Positions 28,151 through 37,878 of a DNA stretch of 64,000 nucleotides are shown here, one piece after another. The translations under genes were made by a program, and so were the position numbers. The DNA lies in NCBI GenBank assembly GCA_023151315.1, contig JAKLJE010000017.1, positions 1 through 64,000 of the forward strand. The letters run 5' to 3'. This DNA comes from Bacteroidia bacterium. Lineage in GTDB: Bacteria > Bacteroidota > Bacteroidia > Palsa-965. Under the pieces are notes generated by a model that saw only the letters and a program-made list of their open reading frames with translations, did not search any database and was not told where the DNA came from. The stretch's first letter is position 1; every line of letters starts with the position of its first letter.

Positions 28151-28249
28151 GAAATCGTTAAATAACTTTGATTTGCTCATAGGAGTTACAGGCATGTCAT
28201 TTTCAGAGAAAAATATCCCTCCGCAGTAATTTCATTTGCTCGTTTGACT

Positions 28250-28275
28250 CCTCCGTGCCTCCGTGGTAATTTATT
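28250..28275. repeat. Inverted copy of the array core
   Basis: CTCCGTGCCTCCGTGGTAAT at 28251-28270 is the reverse complement, with one change, of the ATAACCACGGAGACACGGAG core repeated in 27773-28150. The two could form a large stem. Confidence 0.7.
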
Positions 28276-28299
28276 CCGTAGCTGCATCGTCTGCAAACA

Positions 28300-28333
28300 A
28301 AAAGTCCCTCTCGATAATCTGAGAAGGACTTTT
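28300..28333 (-). terminator. Terminator of the condensin-like operon
   Basis: Minus strand: AAAAGTCCTTCTC (28333-28321) pairs with GAGAGGGACTTTT (28312-28300) with one mismatch, then TG and a short T-run. It lies 23 bp past the stop of the SMC-like gene. Confidence 0.8.
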
Positions 28334-28355
28334 CATAACTAACCTGAACTAAACA

Positions 28356-31300
28356 CTAATTCTGCGTTTGCAACGCATGAATGTAATCTTCAAGTTTTTC
28401 AACGATGTTGTCGTAACTGAACTGTGCCAACGGAGTCGGGTTGATATTGTGGAACTCCGGATTGTTGTTCTTACGCAATGTGTAAATATTCTGCTTTCCT
28501 TCTTCGAAACGTCCGATCGGATCAATCGTCATCGTCAGAATCTGGTAGTCGTAGTTCTTCGCCAACTCATAAAGCATGTCGAAGTTTTCTCCCAGACCAG
28601 CCACCTCGTCAATCGTCATGAAACGAACACCTTTGCGGATCTTTCTGTCTTTGCGGCTCAAACGATCGCTGTCGATGATTGAGAGACGCGCAATACACAG
28701 AAGTGCAAGCATCGTGTAGTTCTGTCCGTTTGATCCCGGAGCATCTTCTCCCATAGGAGTTTTAAGACTGATGGAAAGATCGAAGTATGATTTCGGATTC
28801 GTCAGTTTCTTGATATCCGGTTTCACGTTCTTTCCGTCGCTGTGCTCGAGGAACGCTTTGAGAATGATTGCATCTGCACCTTCTCCTTCGTTCTCAAACA
28901 TCTTGAACAAACCAACGTTCGCTGCTTTCGCTGCGATGTTCTTGTTCAGTGAACGAATCCAGCTGATCGGATACGACTTCGAAGGATCGAAGTTGATTTC
29001 AACGTAGTGACCGCCGGAGATTTTATTCGAACGGAAGAACTCGCGCATGTCATCAATACGATCACGATATTCCGTATACACCTCTTCAATCTTCGAGAAG
29101 ATGCCGTTGATGATCTTCAACTTGTGGTCGTTGATCTCGTTCATCTTCTGGTTGATGTTTTTCAGGTGCTCTTCGATATCGCTTGCAAGATCTTCTTCCA
29201 CGCGATCCGGATTCTGAATGATCTTCGGCAACATCACTTCTGCAAGAGTCTGGAAGTCGTACTTGTGATTGCCCTTCAAACGCTCATCATCAATGTTGAA
29301 CTTGTCGTCCTTCATGATGGCATCGTAGTTCGACTCGTACGCTTTCTGTGTAGTGATCACGGTAACTTTCAGTTTGTTTACCTGTGATTCTTCCACCTGC
29401 TCCACTGCTTCTTCCGGATTGAATTCTCCGATGAGCTGCGTGTAGCGTGCAAGAACTTCCTGATAACGATTCTCCAACGCAGGCATCTGTTCCATCAATC
29501 CGATCAAACGCTGTTCGAGTGATCCCTGACGACGTGAAATGTCCTGCAAGCGCTGAGAGAATGCGTTATAAAGCATCTTCGTGCTGGAGCCGTGCTCTTT
29601 TTCAATCTCACGGATTTCTTTGTTCACTTTCTCAAGGCTCTGTTCTCCTTCGTTGGCTTTGAGATATGTCTGCACGTCTTTCTGCCAATCCGCAAAGCGC
29701 TCATCAAGCTGCTTCTTGGTATTCTGGAAATTCTTGAGTTCACGTTCTTTTTCCGGAAGCTGATTCACTTCAAGCTGCTTGATCTGTCCTTCGATGGCCA
29801 TCAAACCGCCCTGTGAATTGGAGATGATATCATCCGCTTCGCGGAGTTTCTGCAATGCGTCTTCCCAGTTTTTCTTCGCTTCGTCGTAAACCAATCGAAG
29901 GTTGTTCTTCGGATTGGTGTACAGATCCATGATCATTTCGAATTCATCTTTCGACATGATCAGTGAATCATCCGGAGAAAAATTCTCCAGCTCTTCACGC
30001 TTCAACCATGCATCAGAAACGGAAGTGTTGAATCCGAATTCCATGAGGTGTTCGCGAAGTGTACGGTGAGAATTGCGTTCCGCATAAAGTTTCTCGAGTT
30101 CTTTCTCGATAGTATCTCCATACTTCTGCAATTCTTTCTCAATCGTATCCGGATTGTTGAACATCTGCTTCGGAACGTACGTTATGTATTCCATCACTCC
30201 GCTCATATCAACCCAGAATCCTTTTGAATCCTTGTCAACTGGTTTCAGATTCTTGTAAACCGCTTCCGGATTCGGAATGAAACGCTCTCCGTCCACTTTC
30301 TCTCCCGGCTTCTTAGTGCCGAGGGTTTTGAAATGCATGAGAACGGATTCTTCTTCCTTCGTCAGTTTTCCTGCGTTGCGGATGGCCCACTGAACAACAG
30401 AGTCTTTGTTGTCGCTGTCGAACAACGGCATCAATTGCTCCAGACGATTGATTTCGCCTTCGAGCTGATCCATGATTCCATCATATTCTGCCTGAGCCAT
30501 GCGATAATCGCGCGACCAGGAAGATTCTGCAAATGCTTCTGCAATCCCTTTGCGATTGAGGAAGTCCACAAACTCGCGCATCTTCTGACGCTCACGCAAT
30601 GTGCCGTCCTGCTTCTGGAATTGTTCTTTTACAAGCTCAGGTGTTTTGTAAATACGCACCCAGCCTTCAGCAGATTTCACTTTGTTCCACTTTGCACTCG
30701 CTTCGTCGTATTCGTTCTGTGCAATTGTATATGCTTTCTCGTAAGAAGCACGGTTCTTCTCTGCGAAGTCGCGGTTCTTCTTTCTGTTTTCGAGTTCTGC
30801 TTCAAGACGCTCGCGCTCTCCGGTAATGCTGTCGAGTTCGCGCTCCACAGCATCCATGTTGAGTTCGTTCACACGCTTCTCCAATTGAATCTGCTGGAGA
30901 TTCACGTAAGCTGTTTCTTTCTGCGTGCGCACAAGATCGCGGCCGATTACTTCACGCTGATGATACGCCCATGACGTTTCAAGCAACAATGCACGATGCG
31001 TTGCAGCGTCACGTTTCTTTTTGTCTTCGAGCAATGAAAGAAGGCGATCCTTCTTCATCTTCACGGTTTCATACACGCGTGCACGACGCTTGTATTCTTC
31101 GTGTGCTTCTTCAATTTCCTTCTTGCGCTTTTCGTACTCTTTGTTCTGATCGTCGTCGTTAGCAAAGAGGAAGTTTTTCAAATCTTCTGATTTCGCTCCG
31201 ATGCCTTTACCGCGTGCGAACGACTGAAGAATCTGCGCAAAGGTTTTCAGTTTCTTATCGTCGTGACTGAAGTCCGTTGAAAGAATCTGGTTGTTGAACA

Positions 31301-31850
31301 GAATGCGATGGAATTCTGCTGTGCGCTGGTTGAACTGCTTCATGATGAAGCCGCGTTTCTCGAAATGCTCGCGCAATTTATCGATCGGCAGAATCTGATT
31401 GTTAGGCAGGAAATCGCGATACAACAGGAACTGATCCATTGCTTCGAGATTCAACTCCGCTTCAGGATTGAAGTCGTGACCTTTCTGAATGATGAACGGA
31501 TAAACCGAACGGGCATTGGTCTGAATATGCGTTCCTACGATGATGAACTTGTTGTGTTCAATTTCAACGTTGGCAAATGCATATCCGTAATAACCCTGGC
31601 CGGCATCGCCGCCTTGTTTGAGAACGACACCTTCAACGGTACGTTTCTCAGTTGTCATTACATCCGTTCCTGATTCCCAGAATTCCTTTTTAGCAACGAA
31701 AATCAGCTGGAGAAGATCGGCGATTACCGACTTTCCGGAACCGGAACCTCCTGTGAAATCCGTACGCAGCGGGTGCAACAGATAATCGCAGTTGTTGTGA
31801 TAAATCACACCTACTGTCGATAGAGAGAATATTCTTGGATATTGTTTCAT
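28356..31850 (-). CDS. MukB/MksB-like SMC-type ATPase (divergent condensin)
   Basis: 1164 residues. Walker A is GGSGSGKS at 34-41; long heptad-rich coiled coils run at about 205-460 and 670-960; the ABC signature region is GSNGQNYTMLALLCIARL near 1040, and Walker B is VRFMTIDEVAGLGENF near 1080. N- and C-terminal half-heads split by coiled coil is the SMC/MukB/JetC layout, and the length suits MksB/JetC rather than MukB (about 1480). It is the last gene of a kleisin-small subunit-ATPase operon. The family assignment rests on architecture and gene order. The signature is SNGQ rather than LSGG, a sign of divergence. SbcC/Rad50 is a less likely alternative. Confidence 0.72.
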   Translation of the reverse strand: MKQYPRIFSLSTVGVIYHNNCDYLLHPLRTDFTGGSGSGKSVIADLLQLIFVAKKEFWESGTDVMTTEKRTVEGVVLKQGGDAGQGYYGYAFANVEIEHNKFIIVGTHIQTNARSVYPFIIQKGHDFNPEAELNLEAMDQFLLYRDFLPNNQILPIDKLREHFEKRGFIMKQFNQRTAEFHRILFNNQILSTDFSHDDKKLKTFAQILQSFARGKGIGAKSEDLKNFLFANDDDQNKEYEKRKKEIEEAHEEYKRRARVYETVKMKKDRLLSLLEDKKKRDAATHRALLLETSWAYHQREVIGRDLVRTQKETAYVNLQQIQLEKRVNELNMDAVERELDSITGERERLEAELENRKKNRDFAEKNRASYEKAYTIAQNEYDEASAKWNKVKSAEGWVRIYKTPELVKEQFQKQDGTLRERQKMREFVDFLNRKGIAEAFAESSWSRDYRMAQAEYDGIMDQLEGEINRLEQLMPLFDSDNKDSVVQWAIRNAGKLTKEEESVLMHFKTLGTKKPGEKVDGERFIPNPEAVYKNLKPVDKDSKGFWVDMSGVMEYITYVPKQMFNNPDTIEKELQKYGDTIEKELEKLYAERNSHRTLREHLMEFGFNTSVSDAWLKREELENFSPDDSLIMSKDEFEMIMDLYTNPKNNLRLVYDEAKKNWEDALQKLREADDIISNSQGGLMAIEGQIKQLEVNQLPEKERELKNFQNTKKQLDERFADWQKDVQTYLKANEGEQSLEKVNKEIREIEKEHGSSTKMLYNAFSQRLQDISRRQGSLEQRLIGLMEQMPALENRYQEVLARYTQLIGEFNPEEAVEQVEESQVNKLKVTVITTQKAYESNYDAIMKDDKFNIDDERLKGNHKYDFQTLAEVMLPKIIQNPDRVEEDLASDIEEHLKNINQKMNEINDHKLKIINGIFSKIEEVYTEYRDRIDDMREFFRSNKISGGHYVEINFDPSKSYPISWIRSLNKNIAAKAANVGLFKMFENEGEGADAIILKAFLEHSDGKNVKPDIKKLTNPKSYFDLSISLKTPMGEDAPGSNGQNYTMLALLCIARLSIIDSDRLSRKDRKIRKGVRFMTIDEVAGLGENFDMLYELAKNYDYQILTMTIDPIGRFEEGKQNIYTLRKNNNPEFHNINPTPLAQFSYDNIVEKLEDYIHALQTQN

Positions 31851-31874
31851 GTCTGATAGTTCAGTGTTGGATCA

Positions 31875-32573
31875 TTATTCGCTGTCGCCTTCTTCCACCG
31901 GATACAATCCGCCGGTGCGCTCCTCAATCGAATTCGTTTCATCAATCAAACGATCGATGTTGTGAATTTCGTAAGAGTACATGGTGAACAGACGATCAAT
32001 TGAAGGCATGATTTCAAAGAGTTCTTTGTTGCGCGGATCGAAGTGAATCCAGCCCATACGTTCGAATTCCTTGAGTGAGTTACGCACCCATTCATCAATG
32101 GTGTTTTCATCAATTTCAGTTGCTTCTTTTTCACGTCGACGGGCAAAGAGGTTGTAGATGAAATTCTTGTACTCCTCGTTGCTCTTCAGCAGCTGAATGA
32201 AATCCGGAACGTAGATGTCGTTGATGAAATATTTATCGATGCGGTGAATTTTCAGAAGGAGAATTCCGAGCAACGTGTGCTCAGGAGTCAGTTTCTTCGC
32301 ACGTGCTTTCACGATACCATGCGTTTCTTCATCCATTTCCAGGAAGTAATAACGCGTGTAATCGGAACCCTTACCGGCAAGATTCACTTTGAAAAGATTG
32401 CGGTAATAAGCACGCAGTTCATCTTCGTACTTCTCCACAAAATTGAACAGCTCTACCTGGTGCGGATAGTTCTGAATGTGCTGTCCGCTCTTGAACATGA
32501 AATCAATCTCCGCGAACAACGCTTCTGCTTCATCCGTTTCTAGGAAGCCGTACTTTTTATTTGCATTTTCCAT
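31875..32573 (-). CDS. MukE/MksE-like small condensin subunit
   Basis: 232 residues, the usual MukE/MksE/JetB length. It is all-helical with probable winged-helix elements: TPEHTLLGILLLKIHRIDKY in the middle, then NTIDEWVRNSLKEFERMGWI followed by HFDPRNKELFEIMPSIDRLF, reading like a recognition helix plus wing. Its start lies 34 bp inside the 3' end of the kleisin-like gene, and the ATPase gene follows 24 bp after its stop, so the three are translated as one operon. I see no other family it fits. The call depends heavily on context. Confidence 0.62.
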   Translation of the reverse strand: MENANKKYGFLETDEAEALFAEIDFMFKSGQHIQNYPHQVELFNFVEKYEDELRAYYRNLFKVNLAGKGSDYTRYYFLEMDEETHGIVKARAKKLTPEHTLLGILLLKIHRIDKYFINDIYVPDFIQLLKSNEEYKNFIYNLFARRREKEATEIDENTIDEWVRNSLKEFERMGWIHFDPRNKELFEIMPSIDRLFTMYSYEIHNIDRLIDETNSIEERTGGLYPVEEGDSE

Positions 32574-33937
32574 ATGCCGATGTGTGGGTGTTTAGGATCC
32601 AAATTAAATTCTTCGCTCACGGTTACTTCGTAATCCGGATTTTTGGTGAATTCTTTCAGCACCAGTGTTGCTTCCTTGATCGCTTCTTCGAAATCATTGT
32701 CTTTGTACATGATTTTGAAATAGTAATCAGAGAAGTTGATTTTCTTTTTCTTCTCGAGATCTGCAGAAATCACATTGAACCACTCTTCAATGCGTTTCTC
32801 GCGTGCGAGATACTGACGACGGAGTTCTGCCTGACGTGCAAGATCCGCTTCATCCCAGCTCAGATTCTGAAGCTGAATCGGAGGCGGTTCGAGCAACTGG
32901 AAGTAGTCGATTCCCACAACGCGGGAACGATCACTGTAAATCTCCTTCTGAGAAATATTTTTCGGAAGGAAGATTTCCATTTCATGCACCTTGCGATCCT
33001 TCAGCTTTTTCGTTCTGTAGAATTTGCTGGTTGAATTTTTCATCAGGTACAGCAGGAACGATTCGATCTTACGGTCGAAATCGCGCTTCTCGAAATCGTT
33101 GTAAAGCTTGTTGATCTTCGGTTTGATTCTGTCGATCGTGTGAGAAACGTTGATCAATCGCATTTCAATGTCTTTGAAATACATGCGCACATCACGCTTC
33201 ATTTCACGGAATTCAAATTCAACACCGAGATCTGCATCGTCAAGCAATTGCTTGATGTCATCTTTCGAAGAGAACGCACTTGAAAGTTTATCTGCCTGTT
33301 CTTTGATGCGGTCAAGAAGCGCCTCACAGCCGATAAGCATCTCGCGGAAGTTGTCGTACTCGTTCTTCACGAGATCGTTCAACTGATCCACGGTATCTTC
33401 AATCTGCGCCTGAAGCGCACGAAGCTGTGCAGAAATATCTGCCTTGTGTTTGAAGAACTGTGTGTGATACCAGTGACGGAAATCTTCGAGGTTCTCGAGT
33501 TTCAATCCGAGGAGCATCACAAGATCGTTGAACGTCTTCTGAATCTGCGAAGGATTGATTGCAGTATGCACTTCACGCTCCAGCATGTCGCAGAAGTTTT
33601 CTGCATACGTGCTCAGCTGATATGTTTTCTCCTCGATGTTCTTGTCGATGAAGTGACGCAGAAGGCGGTGAATGGTTTCATCGTACTTCTGGGTTTCTTC
33701 TCCGCGCGCTGAAGCCTGACCAAGTTCGGCGTAAACCTGTTTGATGGTTTCCACGATGATGCGCTCAGGGAATGCACGCTCGATGATTCCGGCACGAACC
33801 TTCTGGAAAATAGCCAGAACGATCAATCCGTCTTCCTGACGCGGCACGAGAAGATTGTATCTTTCGCGCAGGATTTTCGGGAAGTGAAGCGGACGTGTGG
33901 TGCGTAGCGCCGGCGGGATTAGGGATAATTGCTCCAT
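32540..33937 (-). CDS. MukF/MksF-like kleisin subunit
   Basis: 465 residues from the ATG at 33937 (MEQLSLIPPALRTTRPLHFP); an ATG three codons earlier is possible. MukF/MksF/JetA proteins are 440-500 residues with an N-terminal winged helix, a helical middle and a C-terminal winged helix. Here residues 60-140 are helical with LLRHFIDKNIEEKTYQLSTY, residues 170-290 are a coiled coil (QLRALQAQIEDTVDQLNDLV), and the C-terminal third is mixed alpha/beta. As first gene of the operon it sets the order F-E-B seen in muk/mks/jet loci. The upstream 144 bp separate it from the divergent DUF3137 gene. Confidence 0.65.
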   Translation of the reverse strand: MEQLSLIPPALRTTRPLHFPKILRERYNLLVPRQEDGLIVLAIFQKVRAGIIERAFPERIIVETIKQVYAELGQASARGEETQKYDETIHRLLRHFIDKNIEEKTYQLSTYAENFCDMLEREVHTAINPSQIQKTFNDLVMLLGLKLENLEDFRHWYHTQFFKHKADISAQLRALQAQIEDTVDQLNDLVKNEYDNFREMLIGCEALLDRIKEQADKLSSAFSSKDDIKQLLDDADLGVEFEFREMKRDVRMYFKDIEMRLINVSHTIDRIKPKINKLYNDFEKRDFDRKIESFLLYLMKNSTSKFYRTKKLKDRKVHEMEIFLPKNISQKEIYSDRSRVVGIDYFQLLEPPPIQLQNLSWDEADLARQAELRRQYLAREKRIEEWFNVISADLEKKKKINFSDYYFKIMYKDNDFEEAIKEATLVLKEFTKNPDYEVTVSEEFNLDPKHPHIGIWKMQIKSTAS

Positions 33938-34081
33938 AGAGAACAAATATATCTTTCCGCCCCAATGAAAACAGGGGTTGTTAACAGTTTGTTCAAACCT
34001 TGTTTTTCGCTCTGAAAACTCACTTGCAATGTTGAAATCTTTTGAGTTTTTTTACTTGTCAAAAACAGGGAATTTTTCTAA

Positions 34082-35059
34082 ATGATTACAAGTGAAATCA
34101 GAGGGGCGGAACTGGCGCCGGCAGAGGAACTGGAAATACTCGGAATGCATTACCGCAGAAGCCGCAGAAAATACCTGTATCTCCTGCTGATTCCGGCCTT
34201 GTGGGCGGTGTCGTCCACCCTGTTTTTAGTGCCTGAGTTTGAATGGGCTCCGGAGCTGGTCGGACTGCTATGCGTCATCGCGCTGTTCGGAATTTCCTCG
34301 TTTGTGTTCGTGGGAATCCGTTCGAGTGATTCCGTTGTGCATGAATATTCTCATACCATCATTCCCGGTTTATTGCAGCATTTCGGAGCATCATCCGTCG
34401 AGGTTTACAAAAGTCACACCGTCTCTACCGCAGCCATTCTCGACTCAAAACTCTACACCGGCGAATACGATTCGATTCAACGCCGCGATTGCATCATGGG
34501 CAATGTGCGAGGGATGCAATTCGGGATGTATGAAATTGCGATACAAACCGGGCACTCTTTGAGTGGCTCAAGAGTTTTAACATCTTCAGTTATGACGAAT
34601 CAGTTTTTCGGTTGGTTCATCATGATTCCGTTGCGCAATATCATTGGAGAACATTTCATCATCATGCGTGAACGTGTGAGCGAAACCGAGGCAGACGATT
34701 GGCAGAAAAAAACGGTCAAACGCTGGTCAGAGTTTCCTCAATTCTTCTACAACGAGAACGACAAAAGTGAATTCAACACTGCATTTCTTGTAGCCACGTC
34801 ACATCCTCAGCAGATGAACCAATTACTGACGAAAGAAGCCAAAGAGTTTCTGATGTTTTTGGCAACCAGTACCGGAAATACATTCGGGCTCTCCATTCGC
34901 GGCAACATGTTATGCGTGCTCATAGGTGAGGAAGACGGCAGTTTTCATTACGCACCTGAAGGACTTTTCACTGAGAAAATACCGGACGAAAGCGCTGAAA
35001 ATGCGCGTTGGTACATGACATTGCTCGATGGTATCCGAAAGAATTTCGCAGGAAAATAA
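34082..35059 (+). CDS. DUF3137 family membrane protein
   Basis: 325 residues. Two membrane helices lie at about 30-50 (YLYLLLIPALWAVSSTLFLV) and 58-82 (LVGLLCVIALFGISSFVFVG); the rest is soluble. The pattern of two N-terminal helices then YTGEYDSIQRRDCIMGNVRG, FFGWFIMIPL and a C-terminal globular part matches DUF3137, whose role is unknown. It is transcribed away from the condensin-like operon, from the 144-bp gap 33938-34081, and is not JetD: it has no TOPRIM-like region. Confidence 0.82.
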   Translation: MITSEIRGAELAPAEELEILGMHYRRSRRKYLYLLLIPALWAVSSTLFLVPEFEWAPELVGLLCVIALFGISSFVFVGIRSSDSVVHEYSHTIIPGLLQHFGASSVEVYKSHTVSTAAILDSKLYTGEYDSIQRRDCIMGNVRGMQFGMYEIAIQTGHSLSGSRVLTSSVMTNQFFGWFIMIPLRNIIGEHFIIMRERVSETEADDWQKKTVKRWSEFPQFFYNENDKSEFNTAFLVATSHPQQMNQLLTKEAKEFLMFLATSTGNTFGLSIRGNMLCVLIGEEDGSFHYAPEGLFTEKIPDESAENARWYMTLLDGIRKNFAGK

Positions 35060-35111
35060 AATTAATAATCGCGCTTACTAATTGCAGATTTGTAATGCAT
35101 TTGTTTTGGGG

Positions 35112-37250
35112 CTAGGGCTTTTCCGGGGCGAACTCTTCAATTCTCAAATTATCTATCCACAAGGGCAGATCTTGCTCGCTGGTAATCATCAGCTGAACTG
35201 TTTCCAACGGATAATCTATCGGAACAAAAAGGTTCATTCTTACCTCCTTCCATTCGCCCTTACAATTTCCCGTAACAAAAGCGCCGGATTGAAAAAGGAT
35301 TGCACTCGTGCCGTCAGTAGTATTAATCCAGGAATTATACGCATCTCCGCGTCGCCACATAGTAATTACATATTGCGCGCCTGGAACAACAGGAAATCGC
35401 ATTACAGAGCCGGTTGTATTGCCTTTGTCGGTAAACAAAGCGCCTCTTCCGCTCAATGAAGTGCTTGCAGGTGTAAACTGAAAACGGTTCACAAACACGG
35501 CGGTGTCAGTTGTGGCAAATAGTGAATCAGAAACGACTTCGTCGAAGTTGCACACCAGCGTACGCGTGCAGGGGAACTTCTGCTTCACTCTTGCGGTGTC
35601 AATTTGCAAGAGGTAAATTAACTCTGAACTTGCGGTTGAATTGTAAAGGCGATTACTCTGAACGAAAGAACCGTTACTGTCGGACATTGCAGACCACTCC
35701 GCAATCAGCGCTTTCAACATTGTAGTGTCCTTCTCCGTGCTGTAGAAAATGATCTGCGGGTGTTCACGCATCAGTAACAAGGGCGAAGCTCGCAGCCCGA
35801 ACCCATTGTATTCCCTTGAATTCGCATTGTACATAAACGCGTCCGGGTAATATTTCTGAATAAGTTCCGAATACTGTGTGCGTATATTGCCGCAATAGGC
35901 CCACCCGAAATAAAATGCAGGTTCAGGTGTTGCTGCTGCCGGATAGTTACCTATATAAATTCTGGCAGCATTAGGATATTTCTTCATCACAGATTGTGCT
36001 TCATAACGTATCTGACGGAATCCCGGGTTGTAATAATACTCCGAATAGAAGCGCGCAAAAAAAACTAACGGTAGTGCGATTGCTATTCCTGTCAGTGCGG
36101 ACTTCGTAATGCGTTTCGTGAACACCGGCATACGCACTTTCCATATTTCGCAAAGCAGCACACAAGCAAAAACGTGCAGAACCTGAGTTGGAATCATGTA
36201 GTGCAATCCAAAATGCTTCGTAGCAATAAACAAGTTGCCAAGCATGGCCAGCGCGATGCCCGCCAGCACACGATGTTTTGTAGAACCAAGCATCTTTGCT
36301 CTTCCGTTTCGTAAGAAGCCGACAATCAAAGTCAGCAGAGAACCAACCAGAACCAGGAAGAAAAATGTGTCGAGAAAAAAATGTTTCTCCAGATTCGGCA
36401 GTATAGTTGAGGTATCAACAAATTCCTCTTTCCCTGTTCCGTACGTTCCGCTATGGGTGAGTAATCCTCCAACAAACCCGAACAGAGACTCAAGTTTATT
36501 GAATACGGGAAGTAGAAAAAATGCCGTTGCAAGAAGAAACGATGTCAGAAATACAATTTTCCGGCGCATTCCTTCCAGTGTCAGAAAGGGTATTGCAATG
36601 TATACGAGTGCCGGTAATTTTGTAACTACTGCAAATCCGCACAATATGCCGAATGCCCAAGCGTACTTCACAGAAACGACTTCACTGCGTTCAATTTGAT
36701 CGAGATATTTCCAGCACAGAATCAGCATTACAACGCCGCTTGCGATAAGCAAACCTTCGGGTGCAAAAGAAGCAGACTGAATCAGGATATACACTCCGCT
36801 CAATACAGAACTTTGCATGATCAATGCCAATGTAATTCCACCGGTGCGACTTTGCATCACCACTCTCCCCAGGTAAATCAAAAGTGCAGTGATCAGAATT
36901 AATTGAGCAAAACGGCATATCAGGAGATAATATTCGGGGTTCGCGATAACATCACTTTGAATTGTGTCAGCGCTTCTGAATAAAAACACCGCTCTCAAAA
37001 TCAACGCTCCAAAAACCTGAACTGTGGTTCCGGGATTATCTGTGTGTCCGACATCAAACTCTCCCTGAGCAAGAGAAAGGCTATTCAACAAATAAGCATA
37101 CATGGGATCTCCGCCGTGCATGTACACATTCCGATTGTTCAGAAGTGTACTGGACATCACAATGAAAGTCAAGGCGGGAATCAGTAAAAGCAATAACGAA
37201 TTCCGCCAACGCGGGAGCCGGATGTTATTTGCCAAATCTGGGAGCGACAC
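35112..37250 (-). CDS. GT-C (GT39-like) membrane glycosyltransferase-like protein with C-terminal carbohydrate-binding-like domain
   Basis: 712 residues. About ten membrane helices lie in residues 18-415. The first periplasmic loop contains YMHGGDPMYAYLLNSLSLAQ followed by HTDNPGTTVQVFG, with an Asp placed where GT-C enzymes keep their catalytic acidic residue. After the membrane part, residues 415-560 are soluble and residues 565-705 form a beta-rich domain (FTPASTSLSGRGALFTDKGN, YVITMWRRGDAYNSWINTTD) like CBM-type jelly rolls. It may transfer a sugar from a polyprenyl-phosphate donor at the outer face of the inner membrane. No other glycan genes are adjacent, so the acceptor is unknown. Confidence 0.7.
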   Translation of the reverse strand: MSLPDLANNIRLPRWRNSLLLLLIPALTFIVMSSTLLNNRNVYMHGGDPMYAYLLNSLSLAQGEFDVGHTDNPGTTVQVFGALILRAVFLFRSADTIQSDVIANPEYYLLICRFAQLILITALLIYLGRVVMQSRTGGITLALIMQSSVLSGVYILIQSASFAPEGLLIASGVVMLILCWKYLDQIERSEVVSVKYAWAFGILCGFAVVTKLPALVYIAIPFLTLEGMRRKIVFLTSFLLATAFFLLPVFNKLESLFGFVGGLLTHSGTYGTGKEEFVDTSTILPNLEKHFFLDTFFFLVLVGSLLTLIVGFLRNGRAKMLGSTKHRVLAGIALAMLGNLFIATKHFGLHYMIPTQVLHVFACVLLCEIWKVRMPVFTKRITKSALTGIAIALPLVFFARFYSEYYYNPGFRQIRYEAQSVMKKYPNAARIYIGNYPAAATPEPAFYFGWAYCGNIRTQYSELIQKYYPDAFMYNANSREYNGFGLRASPLLLMREHPQIIFYSTEKDTTMLKALIAEWSAMSDSNGSFVQSNRLYNSTASSELIYLLQIDTARVKQKFPCTRTLVCNFDEVVSDSLFATTDTAVFVNRFQFTPASTSLSGRGALFTDKGNTTGSVMRFPVVPGAQYVITMWRRGDAYNSWINTTDGTSAILFQSGAFVTGNCKGEWKEVRMNLFVPIDYPLETVQLMITSEQDLPLWIDNLRIEEFAPEKP

Positions 37251-37345
37251 TTTCGAAGTTGGAGATTGCTAAATGAAAAATAATAATCGGCAAGATACTC
37301 AACAATCAAAATACAACGTGAAACATGATCCGTAAGGTTGTATCC

Positions 37346-37759
37346 CTATTTATGCACGCGTTGTTCAAGCGACCACTTCACTGCTTGATGAGCGTCTTCA
37401 AAGACGCGTGTTGGTTGATTCGGCTTGTGAAATCGAATAAAAAAGTTTCCTACCAATCGCATTGGGAGATCCGAAACGAGAATTGCGAACGATGAAATGT
37501 AGCCTGTAGCCGCTCCGGACGCTGCAAACTTTCTTGCTTCATCTGTTATAACCGGAGAAGTGCGCAAGTCAATGATCACACGAAAATATTCTTCATCAGT
37601 GGCCGTAATCTTTGCCATCTCCAGCAGCTGCGCAGCATCGTCGCCCGTAATCTCAACACCCGGAGTAAATGTCAGCCACGACAATCCGTGTTCATCTGAC
37701 CAGATCTCTGCCTTGTTGTCGAGCCTTCTGAGATTGTTGCGCACCTGCGACTCTGTCAT
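37346..37759 (-). CDS. SpoIIAA/STAS-like small protein (DUF7793-type)
   Basis: 137 residues. The order beta (AEIWSDEHGLSWLTFTPGVE), helix (DDAAQLLEMAKI), beta (YFRVIIDLRTSP), helix (ARKFAASGAATGYISSFAIL), beta, and helix near the end (DAHQAVKWSLEQ) fits the SpoIIAA/STAS-like fold of the DUF7793 family. No phosphoacceptor Ser is obvious. It is soluble and its partners are unknown; an anti-sigma-type ATPase and a SpoIIE phosphatase do occur elsewhere in the window. It is divergent from the SpmA/B fusion gene. Confidence 0.65.
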   Translation of the reverse strand: MTESQVRNNLRRLDNKAEIWSDEHGLSWLTFTPGVEITGDDAAQLLEMAKITATDEEYFRVIIDLRTSPVITDEARKFAASGAATGYISSFAILVSDLPMRLVGNFFIRFHKPNQPTRVFEDAHQAVKWSLEQRVHK

Positions 37760-37878
37760 GAAGCTAAAGTAGTGATATCAATCTGATTTCCAAATGTTTC
37801 AGAACATATCACGGCATGATGTTAATAATGATTTTCTGCTGCTTATATGCAGAGGCGGACGGCGACTAAATTTACTTT

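Noticed and set aside
28356-33937. A complete Wadjet defence system
   Set aside because: JetA/B/C-like genes are plausible, but no JetD-type nuclease lies within or beside the operon; the next gene is DUF3137 on the other strand.
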